From: Fratercula arctica
Lineage: Eukaryota; Chordata; Aves; Charadriiformes; Alcidae
Assembly (NCBI GenBank): GCA_947846985.1
Contig: CANTUZ010000020.1
Coordinates: 7,165,459-7,229,458 of the forward strand
Length of the DNA: 64,000 nucleotides
Reading direction: 5' to 3'
The notes beneath the pieces were generated by a model that ran no database searches, was not told the origin of the DNA, and saw nothing but the letters and a program-made list of their open reading frames with translations. Positions 11,871 to 22,600 of this stretch are shown piece after piece (position 1 is the first letter of the stretch; each line of letters starts with the position of its first letter). The translations under genes and the position numbers were made by a program.

Positions 11871-12420
11871 GCAGATAAAAGTGATGAAGATATCAGAGAT
11901 GTGACACACCGCAGTGTGGGACTTGACTCTTCATTACTGACTCATCCGACTGCAGAATTGATTCCATTTCCACACGGTTTATTGCAGTTCAAAGCCTGGT
12001 TAGCTTTACTGTCCCTTTGTCTGCAGGCCGCGGGCGCTGCAGGGACAGACATCAGAGGAAGGGGAGCGCAGAGGAGTCAGCGGGGGGGCGCGGGCTCCGC
12101 ACCCACTGTGACACCGCTGGGGTCCCCCGCAGCAGGGACGGGGTGGTGGGAGCGCAGCGTGGCTGGAGGAGGGATGCAGCTCACCGCCTGACGGGGAGGA
12201 GATGAAAACGAGACACTGATCTGTAATTGCAAACAATTAAATTCACAAAAACAGGCTCATTCTTATGCACAACATGCGGCCTCTAATTAAATTTTAAACA
12301 TGTTTCATTTTCTGTCTTTTCCCCCCTAATTTTCCACAGAAGGTAATTAGCTTTTTTTTTTTTTTTTCTGTGGGCACGTAATTAATTAATACTTTGTTAA
12401 CCGTGGCCAGGATCAGACTG
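11870..12420. other. AT-rich block with T17 tract and TAATTAATTAAT
   Basis: Two AT-rich parts (about 11870-12000 and 12205-12420) separated by GC-rich sequence. The second holds TAATTAAA near 12285, a run of 17 T at 12351-12367 and a TAATTAATTAAT core near 12380. No coding exon. Confidence 0.3.
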
Positions 12421-12513
12421 TTTTGATTTGCTCCCCGTTAATCCTCCCCCGGTGCCGTTACTCTCAGCCCGCAGCCGCAGGTACAGGCAAGGGACAGCCC
12501 GCCCCAGCCCTGC

Positions 12514-12658
12514 CCGCACCCCCGGCTCCCCCCGGCTCCCCCCGCACCCCCGGCTCCCCCCGGCTCCCCCGGCTCCCCCCGGCTCCCCCCGGCTCCCCTC
12601 GCACCCCCGGCTCCCCCCGCACCCCCGGCTCCCCCCGGCTCCCCCCGGCTCCCCCCGC
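12514..12658. repeat. 10-bp C-rich minisatellite (CCCCCCGGCT)n
   Basis: Units of about 10 bp with the consensus CCCCCCGGCT, interspersed with CCCCCGCAC variants, fill about 145 bp. The minus strand is therefore a series of G5-G6 runs separated by 4-6 bases, which has strong G-quadruplex potential. Long frames through it on both strands are compositional. Confidence 0.9.
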
Positions 12659-12739
12659 TGCGGGTCGGGCTCCAGCAGCGCCGTCGAGCGGCGGGAGGTG
12701 CCGGGGAGCAGCGTCCGCCCCCCGGGGCCCAGCGGGGCC

Positions 12740-12752
12740 GGGGGGGGGGGGG
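12740..12752 (+). repeat. Homopolymer G13 tract
   Basis: A run of 13 G lies on the plus strand, about 80 bp after the C-rich minisatellite. Such tracts are prone to assembly and length error. Confidence 0.85.
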
Positions 12753-12830
12753 CGGTTCGCCACGAGGGGGTGCTCGTGCAGCGGGATCTGCCGCCGGGAT
12801 CCGGTGTGTCCGGACGGGAGGGGCTCCTGC

Positions 12831-12880
12831 CCATTCCTGCCCATTCCTGCCCATTCCTGCCCATTCCTGCCCGCCCCTGC
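12831..12880. repeat. 10-bp tandem repeat (CCATTCCTGC)n
   Basis: Four exact decamer units occupy 12831-12870, followed by a degenerate CCGCCCCTGC unit. This is the third decameric array within 5 kb. Confidence 0.9.
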
Positions 12881-13789
12881 CCGCACGCCTGGCAGCAGCC
12901 CGCAGCCCCCCCAAAGGCCACCTCCCTGCAGCAATTGGGGCGGTGGGTTTGCCCCGTCCTTGGGCTGGCTCCCGCCCGGGAGCGCTGCAGCGCGGTGCCG
13001 GAGCCCAGCTGGGCACTGCCCGGAGCACCGGCTGCCCCATGGGCTCCCAGTACCGCACCGGCCTCTGCCCCGCAGCCCCATCCCTCCGTTCTGTGCCGAT
13101 GGACCCACTCTGGCCCCTACCAACATGGGGACAATTCCTGCTCGCTGCAGCGCTGACACTTCGCCAGTTCCTGCACGAGAAGTGTTTCTCCTGGTCTCCA
13201 GGGCCGTGTCCTGAAATGGGCACATCTTGGCACCATCCGTCACACGGGACGCGGGGCTGGCAGCAGCCCTGGCTCGGAGCTGCTGGAGTAGCAGGGGTTT
13301 GTGCTGCGCCGCGCTGGGACCAAGCCTTTGCCCATGCTGTGGCAGACAATGGTCCTGTGGCAGCCGAGCCCGGAGCCATCCCCAGTGCGGGTCACCGATG
13401 CGCTGCCCCAGCCCTAATTCTACCAGCAACCGGCTGCTCTGGCTGTAAATCTTGGTGTCTGGCTCTGCAAGCCACCAGCACAGCCCCTTCTCATGATTAA
13501 TAGTAATAATTAAATTCATACTAAGCCACAGAACAACACCACGGGGCAGCCCGTCGGTAAGAGCCACTGCTGGGACACTGACAGGCCAAGAGGGATGAGC
13601 GGGTGATGCCCTGCGGCCCCCGGAGGCTCCGCTGATTTACAGCGGGGTGCATCAGCTCATCCCCGTGTGCCCGGGGAAGCCGGCCTCACCGCTCCCTCCC
13701 GCCAGACCCAGCCATGTCCAGGGTGGCCACGAGCATCTCCTTCTGCCCCCACCGCAGTCACAGCACACAGCGCAGAGAGGTCGGGCCCT

Positions 13790-14138
13790 GGGGAGACCTT
13801 GGAGCCCCTTCCAGTCCCCAGAGGGGCTCCAGGAAAGCTGGGGAGGGACTCTGGATCAGGGAGGGGAGCCGTGGGACGAGGGGTAATGGCTTCAAACTGG
13901 AAGAGGGGAGATTTAGATCAGATCTGAGGAAGAAATTGTTTGCTGTGAGGGTGGTGGGATGCTGGCCCAGGTTGCCCAGAGAAGCTGTGGCTGCCCCATC
14001 CCTGGAGGGGTTCAAGGCCAGGTTGGACGGGGCTTGGAGCAGCCTGGGCTGGTGGGAGGTGTCCCTGCCCAGGGCAGGGGTGGCACTGGGGGGGCTTTAA
14101 GGTCCCTCCCAACCCAAACCATTCCATGATTCTGTGAC
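13790..14138 (+). mobile_element. CR1 LINE fragment, 3' end
   Basis: This is the 3' non-coding end of a CR1 non-LTR retrotransposon in sense orientation. The landmarks appear in the usual order: CAGGTTGCCCAGAGAAGCTG, a TCCCTGGAGGGGTTCAAGGC block, a GTTGGACGGG box, AAGGTCCCTCCCAACCCAAA, and a terminal ATTCCATGATTCTGTGA, which matches the octamer-type CR1 3' end. It is 5'-truncated, as most CR1 copies are, and carries no intact ORF. It closely resembles the copy at 53.0-53.5 kb. Confidence 0.93.
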
Positions 14139-14140
14139 CA

Positions 14141-14540
14141 GCCTGCCCGCTGTGTGCCTCCAGACAGCTTTTCACACAAACACCTCCTGCCCCTCGTTGG
14201 CCCGGAGCCACCCCGCGCACACTGCACTCCCCCGGCTGCAGCATCCCAGCCCTGTGCGGGCAGCACCGCGTGGCTCCGCACCCCGGGGCTGCACCTGAGC
14301 AACACGAGGATGCCACAACTTCATGAAGCAGAGCAAAGGTCTCAAGTTCACCCAGGGAAAAAGCCCGGGCAAAGTGCAGCAGAGATGTCCTTGGCGGTGT
14401 TTGCAGTGAACACAGCCCATCCATCCTGCCGGAGCCACCCCGGGGCGTGCGCTGCGCCTGCAGCCACCTCTCCCTGCCACGCAGAGCGAGCATCGCTCAC
14501 CTCCCCTGTAATGGCTCCGTGACACCGGCAAAGGGCTCTC
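14141..14540. other. Intergenic, no gene recognised
   Basis: GC-rich sequence after the CR1 copy. Nothing recognised. Confidence 0.4.
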
Positions 14541-14640
14541 ATTAACAGAATATAGCATGCAGTGAAAATAATTGATGATCATCTTGTAGGAATTGATGAT
14601 CTGTGTCCCATAATTCTGCTTTGCTCATACGTTTAAGGGG
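14541..14640. other. Short AT-rich block with an 11-bp direct repeat
   Basis: AATTGATGATC occurs at 14570-14580 and again at 14591-14601, a 21-bp offset that puts both copies on the same helical face. The block is AT-rich between GC-rich flanks. Candidate regulatory element. Confidence 0.3.
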
Positions 14641-17261
14641 CTGTTGCTTTTCCTCGCGCGGCAGCGCAGGCTGAGCACCCAGCCGTGCCCGTGGCCATGG
14701 CCCCGCTCCTGCCCGTCTCCCCGCTGCAGGCAGGGCTGGGGGGGCTGGACCAACCTGGGCTGGACCGGGCGCTCTCTGCACGAGGGTGCAGCGCTGGGGC
14801 ACGAGCCCGGCGCCAGCCCTTCCCGCAGCCCGAGGAGGAAGAGAAGGAGGAGAAAGGCTCCTCGACTGCCATGAACTCCTGCCACTCCCCAGCTGCGAGC
14901 CTGGGGGGGGTGATTGGGTGATGCCTGAGGAAGCGTCTCTGCAGCCACGGCTCATCCCAAAGCCTCTGTGTGAGTGAAGGTGGGGGCTGTGGTTATTCCC
15001 ACACACCCACCTGCAGCGGCCACATGGACAGCACTGGCCACCCCATCACTTCTCCTTGCCCCCATCCCAGCCAGCCAGGGCACCCACTGCCTCCTGCCAT
15101 GGCCAAGCCCAGGCTCTGCACATCCACCGTGGGACAGACCGGCCTCGCCATGGCTGCCCATCCCCATCCCAGCGCTCGCCTCAGCATCAGCCAGGCCATT
15201 GCCTTGGCGGGCGGCTGGGAACGGCAGCAGTTGTTTGCAGAGCGCTCGGTGGGAGCTGCACACTCAGCAGAACCCAAATCTCCTGAAAAACCTGAATAAA
15301 CTCGCCAGGCGGAGCGGGAGCTGGGCAGGGACCCAGATCCCCTCCTCATGCTTGTCACATGAATGAGCTCTGGGGCCGGCTCCCCCGACCCACAAGGGGA
15401 TTGTGCGCATTGTGGGAAGGATTAGGCCATTTCAGGAGGCCGGGAGCATCTGTGCGTGCAGGGCTGCCCTCTCCCTGCCTACCGTGGTCCCTGGGGGTAC
15501 CACAGGCATCACGGCAGGAGCTTCCTGCCCCACGGAAAGGGGAAACGGGGCCAGGGCATCCGCGAGGCTGGGAGGCCCTTGGGCAGCCCCCAGGGAGGAG
15601 GTGGGCGGGTGGAGGATGCCCCAACGCCAGGGCAGATGCAGCAGCAGCTCCTCAGCCTCCAGCCCCTGCATCAGCAGGGGGTCACCCAGTGACCCCCGCA
15701 CCCCCTAAAACAGGGAAGACGGGAAGGAGGAAGGGCAGCCCCCAGCCTGGATCTGCCCCGCTCCCAGCCAGGGCTGCCACTGCTGCTCAGCAGCCCGCGG
15801 CGGTTCCCAGCCATCTGCTCCCCAGGGACCCCCTCCCGACCCCCACTGCTGCCCAGCATTTCTGGCCAGCGACCTCAGATGTTTGGGAAAACAAACTGCA
15901 CGGGCATTAGCTCCCAAGTATTTCCTCAATTCTGCCTGCTATGAAGAGAATTTTATTTTGCTACCCCTGGGAGGAAGGAAGGCCGCCTGGCGGAGCGTGC
16001 AGAGGAAATCTCTGCAATAACTCACAGCCTCGCAGCGCTGCAATCAGCAGGGGCCGGCCGGCAATGCCCACACTGCTCCCCCGCTGCCACCAGGAACCTC
16101 TTGGCCTGGGGAGTGGGGAAGCACCACATGCCCACGGGCTTTCCATGGCCCTTCACAGCAGCATGGGCTCAGCAGCTCCCACCCTGCCGGGATTAAGCAG
16201 TCACCTGGGCTCAGCACACAGAATAGCCCTGTGACACCGGCTCTCGCAGAGAAGCACCCCCCTGAAGGCACCAAGGGGTGGTTTGAGCATCCAGCACCTG
16301 CTCACCCATCACCATGGCAAAAGGGAGGGCTCCCACCAGTTACGCCATACCCCAGGCTTATTTTAGCTCCCATTTTATGGGAGCTGAGCACCACTCTTGT
16401 ATTTCCCAGTGCTTGCATACCTTTGCTCACAGAAATGACATGACTAAATATAGCCCCATTCCTAGCGGCGGGGGAGGAAGGGGCACAGAGACAGCCCCGG
16501 CCCGGCTGCCACGGGAGGAGAGGTTTGCTGCAGGGCAGAGTCCGTGCGCTGCTGCGGTGCCAGCCCTGCCATGGCACGCAGAGAGGGCCCCGTGCCCTGC
16601 CCTTACAGGCAGGGTAATCATATGACTTCTAGACTGAGTCACGTTATAGCGTGATACAGGGCAAGAACCCTGCTCCCAAACCCCAACACCCCGCTTCCTC
16701 CTTCCCCTGGGCTTGCACAGCAGTGGGTCTGCGGAGCAGTCCCTCAGGAGGTCCCGGAGCCAAGGAGGGGGGCATCACAGGGCCAGGCTGACACCCAGCT
16801 TTAGGCCACCCCTGGAAAACATCTGAGGATTTCCTACCGAAGTGTTCCCAGCCAGCCAAGTCCAAGCAGCAGGAAATTATTTAAACACTTTTTCCTTAGA
16901 AGAAGGGTTGGCTCCCTGCCCTGCCTGCGCAGCGCTGGTTACGGTAACGCCTGCGTCAGCTGCGGCGCTGCTGGAGCCTGGGGCAGACAGGACACCCCCT
17001 GCAGCAGAGGCTGGGGCTGAGCAGAGCCCTGGCTGCAGAGGACAGAAGCTGCTCTCACAGGCATGGTCAGTGCTTGGCCACTATCAGCCACACACCCAGA
17101 GCCCAGCAGCAGAGCCCAGGCTACATCCAAGCCACCCTCCCCGCTGCCCCACCACAGTGACCCACCTGATGGGGAAACTCAGCCCCAGTGGGGACCATCC
17201 CACATGTGGAGGGGAGGACGGGCAGCAGCTTGCCCATACCTACAAAAACAGGCATGACAGG
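14641..17261. other. GC-rich intergenic region 3' of SLC16A1
   Basis: About 2.6 kb without a recognisable exon. Many overlapping proline/alanine-rich frames occur on both strands and are compositional. The one structured site I see is the perfect hairpin at 16366-16386, listed separately. Confidence 0.4.
16366..16386. other. Perfect 9-bp inverted repeat with 3-base loop
   Basis: AGCTCCCAT and ATGGGAGCT flank a TTT loop, so either strand could form a short stable hairpin. Its function is unknown. Confidence 0.8.
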
Positions 17262-17280
17262 AGCAGCTCCTCAGGGCTGG

Positions 17281-17286
17281 TTTATT
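17281..17286 (-). terminator. SLC16A1: Distal poly(A) signal AATAAA of SLC16A1
   Basis: AATAAA on the minus strand (TTTATT on plus). About 25-40 bases further on, the minus strand reads GCCTGTTTTTGTAGG, a U/GU-rich downstream element, so cleavage near 17262 is plausible. Confidence 0.55.
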
Positions 17287-18065
17287 GCGATGTGAACCCA
17301 TTACTGCAGCTACAGCAGACACGCCAGTTATGAGAATACAATTACTTGGCTTTACAGTATCACAGCTCAGCACTGTACAACAAAGTCCTTTTGTACAAAA
17401 TACTCTGTTGGCTTTATGAAGTTACTCTACAGTATGAAAAAACCCTGTGAGATTTAGCCCAAAAGAAAGCCCAAAGTGGCCCTGCAGCGGAGGGAGCCTG
17501 AAGAGAGCAGCTGCAGCACAGGGCTGGACCCTGCCAGGGGCTCCAGGGAGCCCGGCACAGCTCCGGCAGGAAAACCTTCCTTTACCCCGCACTGGGTTTC
17601 AGCCGAGCTCGCAGGCAGGAGGGCCCCGCTCAGCTCGGAGAGTGACAGCACGGACAGACAGCAGGACAGTCCGCCCATCACTCACGAAAACAGACATTTC
17701 AGTGTGTGTCCATCCCCCTCAGAATAAAGAGGGAGCTCAAGGCTTTCACAGGCATCCTGCAAAGAAGGGTAGGGGAACAGAAATGTCTCAGCTGCATCCC
17801 AAACCCCAACCAGCACCTCCTCTTGCGGCTGAGGAGGTGGGAAAGGGGCATCTCACCCTCACCGGGTGGGGACCAGCTTCCACAGCCATCAGGACCCGCA
17901 CAGTGGGAGCCTTGGGGTGCTGGAGCAGCGGGTGGAGATCCAGGCTCTGCCAGAGCCCCACTCACCTCTCCCCAAAACTGACCCTAAATACACATCATCT
18001 GGCACATAGTGTGATTCTAGGAAAGAAGTTCAACATTTGACGGGTAAATTGTAAAAAAAAACAAG

Positions 18066-18071
18066 TTTATT
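18066..18071 (-). terminator. SLC16A1: Proximal candidate poly(A) signal AATAAA
   Basis: AATAAA on the minus strand inside a very T-rich stretch of the 3' UTR, followed by a T9 run. If used, the 3' UTR would be about 1.3 kb. The T-rich setting could also make the match coincidental. Confidence 0.35.
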
Positions 18072-18977
18072 TGAAAAAAAAAAAAAACTCAGCCTCTTAC
18101 AAGATTTCTGATCAACATTTACTAGAACTTGAGAGCCATTAACCTGCTCCACGTACGTTGCGATATTTTCCAACACTAAAAAATAAAAAATAAATACGTA
18201 CAAATTCTTTCCACCCCCTTACGTGTCCTAGATGTGAGTGGTTAGGCATCCACCGCCTTAAGATCTCAGTTGAACAGAAGCAAGTAAAAGAGGTTTCTCT
18301 AAGAGATAAAAGAGCGAAAGCAGAAGGCCTGTCTCAGGGATGTACCATCTCCACCCACCCACCCCGCTCTGCCCAGGGGCCGGCACCCAAAACACCCGCC
18401 TGGCTGGGATGACCAGCGCAGGGATGCTCCAGTGGAAACCCACCCCATGGGGGGACGGGGCAGCAACGCCCCGTGGCGGGGCCGAGGCCGGCAACCTGAC
18501 CCAGCACCCAGGCCGAGCCTCCGCGATGGCACCCGTTTCACATCACCCAGCGCTGGGCAGAGGGGGCACAGCCGGGGCAGAGTTGGGGGGCCGGGGGACC
18601 CCAGCCCTCCCCATGGAGGGCTCGGCTGCAGGGGTCACCACGGCCCCAGAGGGGGTGACACTGCCCAACACGAACCACAGCCGACCTTCTCCAACCCAAA
18701 TATCCCGTGAGAGCACAGCTACAAAAGAGGGATTTTAAAGAACTACAGTAGCTAAAGTTTTTCAAAACATACCTAAAGACCACCTACAGAGCCAGGAGGC
18801 ACCGGGCACAGGAGCCAAAGACCACCCTGCCCCATGCCCGGATCTCCCCCTCCACGGAGGGCCTGCAGTAAGAAGCGTGTGAAGCAGTATTCACCTGGGG
18901 CTGGCCCCAAAGCCCATCATGCTTCAACAAATCCAGTATCCTGCTTTTTATGGCTTTTTAACAACAAAACGCCCCAA

Positions 18978-19022
18978 ACCACACGCATACACACACACAC
19001 ACGCCCCCCCGCACACACACAC
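18978..19022. repeat. Interrupted (CA)n / (TG)n microsatellite in the 3' UTR
   Basis: CA repeats flank a C7 interruption. On the transcribed minus strand this is a UG-rich tract about 350 bases after the stop codon. Confidence 0.85.
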
Positions 19023-19357
19023 CCCAAGCAGAATACAGAGCTAAAGCACAGTTTAGAGTTAAGGCTCATCCAGATTCAGCTAGATATGAAGACTGTAAGG
19101 CACATATTAGTACATTCATGTTACTGTTAAAAAGCCAGACTATAAAAAGCCCCCCGCCCCCCGAAGCACGAGGATACCGTGTGTGTAGCCCTGTTACCTT
19201 TGTTGAACACAGATGGACAGACAATTCAGAGCCTGGTTAAAAATGAACACCTGGTTTAAACACTTCTCACAGCTGCCCAGCGCCAGCGGAGCACTGCCCC
19301 AGCCACCACGCCAGGGCAGAAGCACTTCCCCGACACTCCGGGATTGAGACCGGTCCC

Positions 19358-19635
19358 TCACATGTGGCTCTCCTCCTCTTTGACACCATCCTCCGCGCTC
19401 TTCTGAGGCGAAGGGGCCACATCGTTGTTCGCCTCTTTCTGCTTCTCAGCCTCGTCGACGTTGGTCTCCTCCTCCTTCCCTTCCTTCCGCGCCTTCTCCT
19501 CCGCCTTCTGCTCCTTTGCCACCAGGCGATAGTTGATGCCCATCCCGATGAAGAGGTAGATCCCAGAGATGATGAGGATGACTCCACAGGCCCAGTACGT
19601 GTACTTGTAGTCACCATACATGTCATTGAGCTTCC
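19358..19635 (-). CDS. SLC16A1: SLC16A1 coding exon 4 (last coding exon)
   Basis: It starts after a pyrimidine-rich acceptor (CTGTCCCTCAG) and encodes residues 409-500: [19 protein letters not shown]12, then a charged tail rich in Glu and Lys ending KEEESHM. The tail differs from mammals in detail, as expected for this variable end; the transmembrane part is nearly identical. Confidence 0.95.
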
Positions 19636-22600
19636 CTGAGGGACAGAGAGGGGACAGCTTAGCAGACACTCCCAGCACCAACAAAACAGCTCCAGGCTGT
19701 GGAGATGTTCTCAAGAGCAGCTCAAGCCCATCAGCCTCAGCTTCAGGCCTTTATTCCTCCATCCCCTGCTCCCCCACCCTGTGCCAGAGGCTCAGCCCCC
19801 ACCTCCTCAGCCACACTCCAGATGCCAGGGCAGCCTTAGGGCCAGTGCTCCCCTCCTTGCCGTTGCCCCAGTGCTGAGGGCCCACAGCTCAGGGGGACCC
19901 ACCACCCCTCCAGTGAGGCTGGGCAGGACAGGCAGAGCACCCCAGGCACAGCACACCCTACCTAGCACAGGGGGTCCCAGAAGCACGGGGCAGCACTCCA
20001 CGATGGTCACCAGCCCAACAGCACTGGAGAACCGCTGGGCTCCCACCAGGTCCATCAGGGTCTCGAACAGGACTGAGCTCAGCCAGCCGAAGGCAAAGCC
20101 GAAGAAGCCAGCATAAATGCAGAAGCCAGCGTAGGTGGTGGACATGGGGGCCAAGAGATGGCACACCCCGTTGTAAATCACAGAGATGGCGAAGAAATAC
20201 TGGATTCTGGGTCTGATCCACTTGGTGTTTGCCACCAGTCCCATGGAAGGTCTGGCCACCATGTCTACAAAGGCCAGGATGGAGAGCAGGAAGGCTGCAG
20301 ATTCATTAGCAATCTTCTTGCTCTTTGCATAATTGCTGAGGAAGACCAAGGGAGTGAACAGCCCAAAGAACATGATCACATTGCCTGACAGATAGAGCAG
20401 GAAGCCCCTGTGTGTGAACAGGGACAGGTCCAAGAACTTGTTGATTGTCTGAAAAAAGGTGCTCTTCTGTTTCTTGGTCTTCCCACCGATGAGGTCTGTG
20501 CTGGTGTCACCATCGTCCTTTTTCACTGCCTTCCCTGCTTCCTGCAGCACTTCCTTAGTGGCCTCTTTCTTCAGCTGATCTGGCTTGGGGCCTATGGGCC
20601 GCATCAGGGATCCGGCAACACAGCAGTTCAGCAGGAGACCACCAAGGATGAGGAAGCTGCCACGCCAGCCAAATATGCCAAAGAAGAGCTGGTTCACAGG
20701 CGCAAGGGTGGAGAGGAACACAGGGCTGCCCGCCATCGCCAGCCCGTTAGCCAGAGGACGCCTCTTGAAGAAGTACTTGCCAATCATGGTCAAGGCTGGG
20801 TTCAAGTTAAACGCGAGTCCAAGGCCTGGAGGAGAGGAGAGATGAGGGGCTCAGAGCCTGACCAGCAGCATGGGCAGAAGGGCTGGGGGAACAAGCAGGG
20901 TTTCAGGTCTGGGGGCTTCCCCACTCTGTTCCGTCTGTGTTAACTTCCCAACTGCATGAGCAGCACTGGACGCCCCCCGCCTATTTGGGAGGAGGCGCCA
21001 GGGCAGCAGCGAAGCCACACGCAGGAACTGGGGAGCCAAAAGGGGAGAAGCACCCTGGCTCATAACAAACCTTGCCTCAACTGGCGGGGCACAACTCTAA
21101 CCTGGGGCAAGAACAAAGGATGCTCTCTATTCTCAGTACCAAATCCTATCCCTGTGTAGTGTCACTAGTACGGTCTCCCCACCTAACGTCACTGGGGCCA
21201 TCTCTTATTAGAATCAGAATGTGTAACAGGAATCTAGGATTTACACAAATTCATTGTTGATATTCCCTAATAATTACTGGGTTTAAGTTGCTCCTTTTGC
21301 TGCCTCAGGAGAGGCCTCACCTCCGTTGCAGCCCTCTTAGGGCAGAGCTGTCACTTACCCCCCACAACCCCAACGCAGAAGTAGAGCTCCTCCACCGTGT
21401 TGCAGAAAGATGCTGCGATCAACCCGCACCCTGAGAGGCAGCCACCAACGATCATGATGGGCCGGCTGCCATATTTGTTCACCAGGATGCTGCTGATGGG
21501 ACCTAGGGAGTCAAAGCAGATATGCCCAGAGATGAGTTATCTTTACGCAAGAAACAAAACAGATGCACGCAAGCACCCAGCAGGTTTATTGACACAGGCT
21601 TCCAGCTTTCGCCCAGAGACGCTTCACCCAGCGAGGGAGCTGGGGTAAGGGGAAAGGACAGGAGGTCCAGAGACAGCTGGAGGTAAGAGCGACATTTGGT
21701 CAGAGCACACAAAGCTGAGACTTCTCTGAGCAAGCTGCCTTCTGTGTGCTAAACCAGCTGCCCCCCCGGGGCACCAGCTGCCCCCCCGGGGACAGGGGTT
21801 TGGGACAGTGCTCTGGGCTGGGGGGTGTGCCCTGCCTGCAGCCACCTGCCTGCCCACCATGGGCTGGGCATCGGCAGCAAAGCAAGTGTAGAACAACTGT
21901 CCATCTCCAGCGAGTGGTTTTTAATGGAGACCAGACAAAGTTGTGAAGAAACAGCTTTGATGGGCGCAGGCAAAGCTCCCCAAGGGCCCACAGGAGGAGC
22001 AGCACTGTGCCCCCCGGGGAGACGGGGGGCTTCTGTTTTCACTGCTACCCCAATGGTAGGAAGAGCCCAATTGCTCTGCGTACCCGCCTTTTAAGTGCTT
22101 CATTATCAGGAGCTTTAATCCAAAGCAAACAGTGATTAGATACTGCAAAGCATGCTCTACAGATACTAAAATGTATTTAAATAAACTGAATGAACATCCA
22201 TTGAATATTAACAGACCTAGTTTTGCCATTAACAGATAGCAAGGTTGTCAACATGTTATTCATGGGTCCTCAGACGCTACTTGACCTTTTTGCCCAGTTT
22301 AAACAAAGCCTGGAGAAGGTTACAGAAGCCCTGCAGCCGCAGAAGCTCCCCCTGCTGCACAGCATCCTGCTCCCCACAGCCGGCTCAGTGCCTACGTGCC
22401 AGCAGCTCCGACCCGATGCCACTGGCAGTGAGGAAGGGGACGTGGCCCCATTCCCATGAGAGGCGGCAGCAGGTCCCAGGGGCTGTCCCATCACACCAAG
22501 CCCCACACGCTTCCCCACAGAGTGCTCAGCACTTTGCAAAACTTGCACCTTGAACTCAGCAAACCTGACTCCCCTGGCCAGAGTCTAAAGGCAGCAGCAG

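Larger units (their letters stand above)
17262..19357 (-). other. SLC16A1: Inferred SLC16A1 3' UTR
   Basis: The stop codon is at 19358-19360. Downstream on the minus strand there are two AATAAA signals, with no exon of another gene in between. Use of the distal one would give a 3' UTR of about 2.1 kb, in line with the long UTR known for mammalian MCT1. The UTR contains an A/T-rich stretch (about 18040-18210) and a CA/TG dinucleotide tract that is (UG)n in the mRNA. The exact end is inferred. Confidence 0.6.

Noticed and set aside
12423..13567. Several 180-367 codon frames on both strands
   Set aside because: They overlap each other in a C-rich/G-rich minisatellite region and have the proline/glycine/arginine composition expected from base bias.
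1..17260. Expected neighbour TAFA3 (next to SLC16A1 in mammals)
   Set aside because: I looked for the cysteine-rich TAFA motif (CEVIAAHRCC type) on both strands and found none; the gene, if present, lies outside the window.
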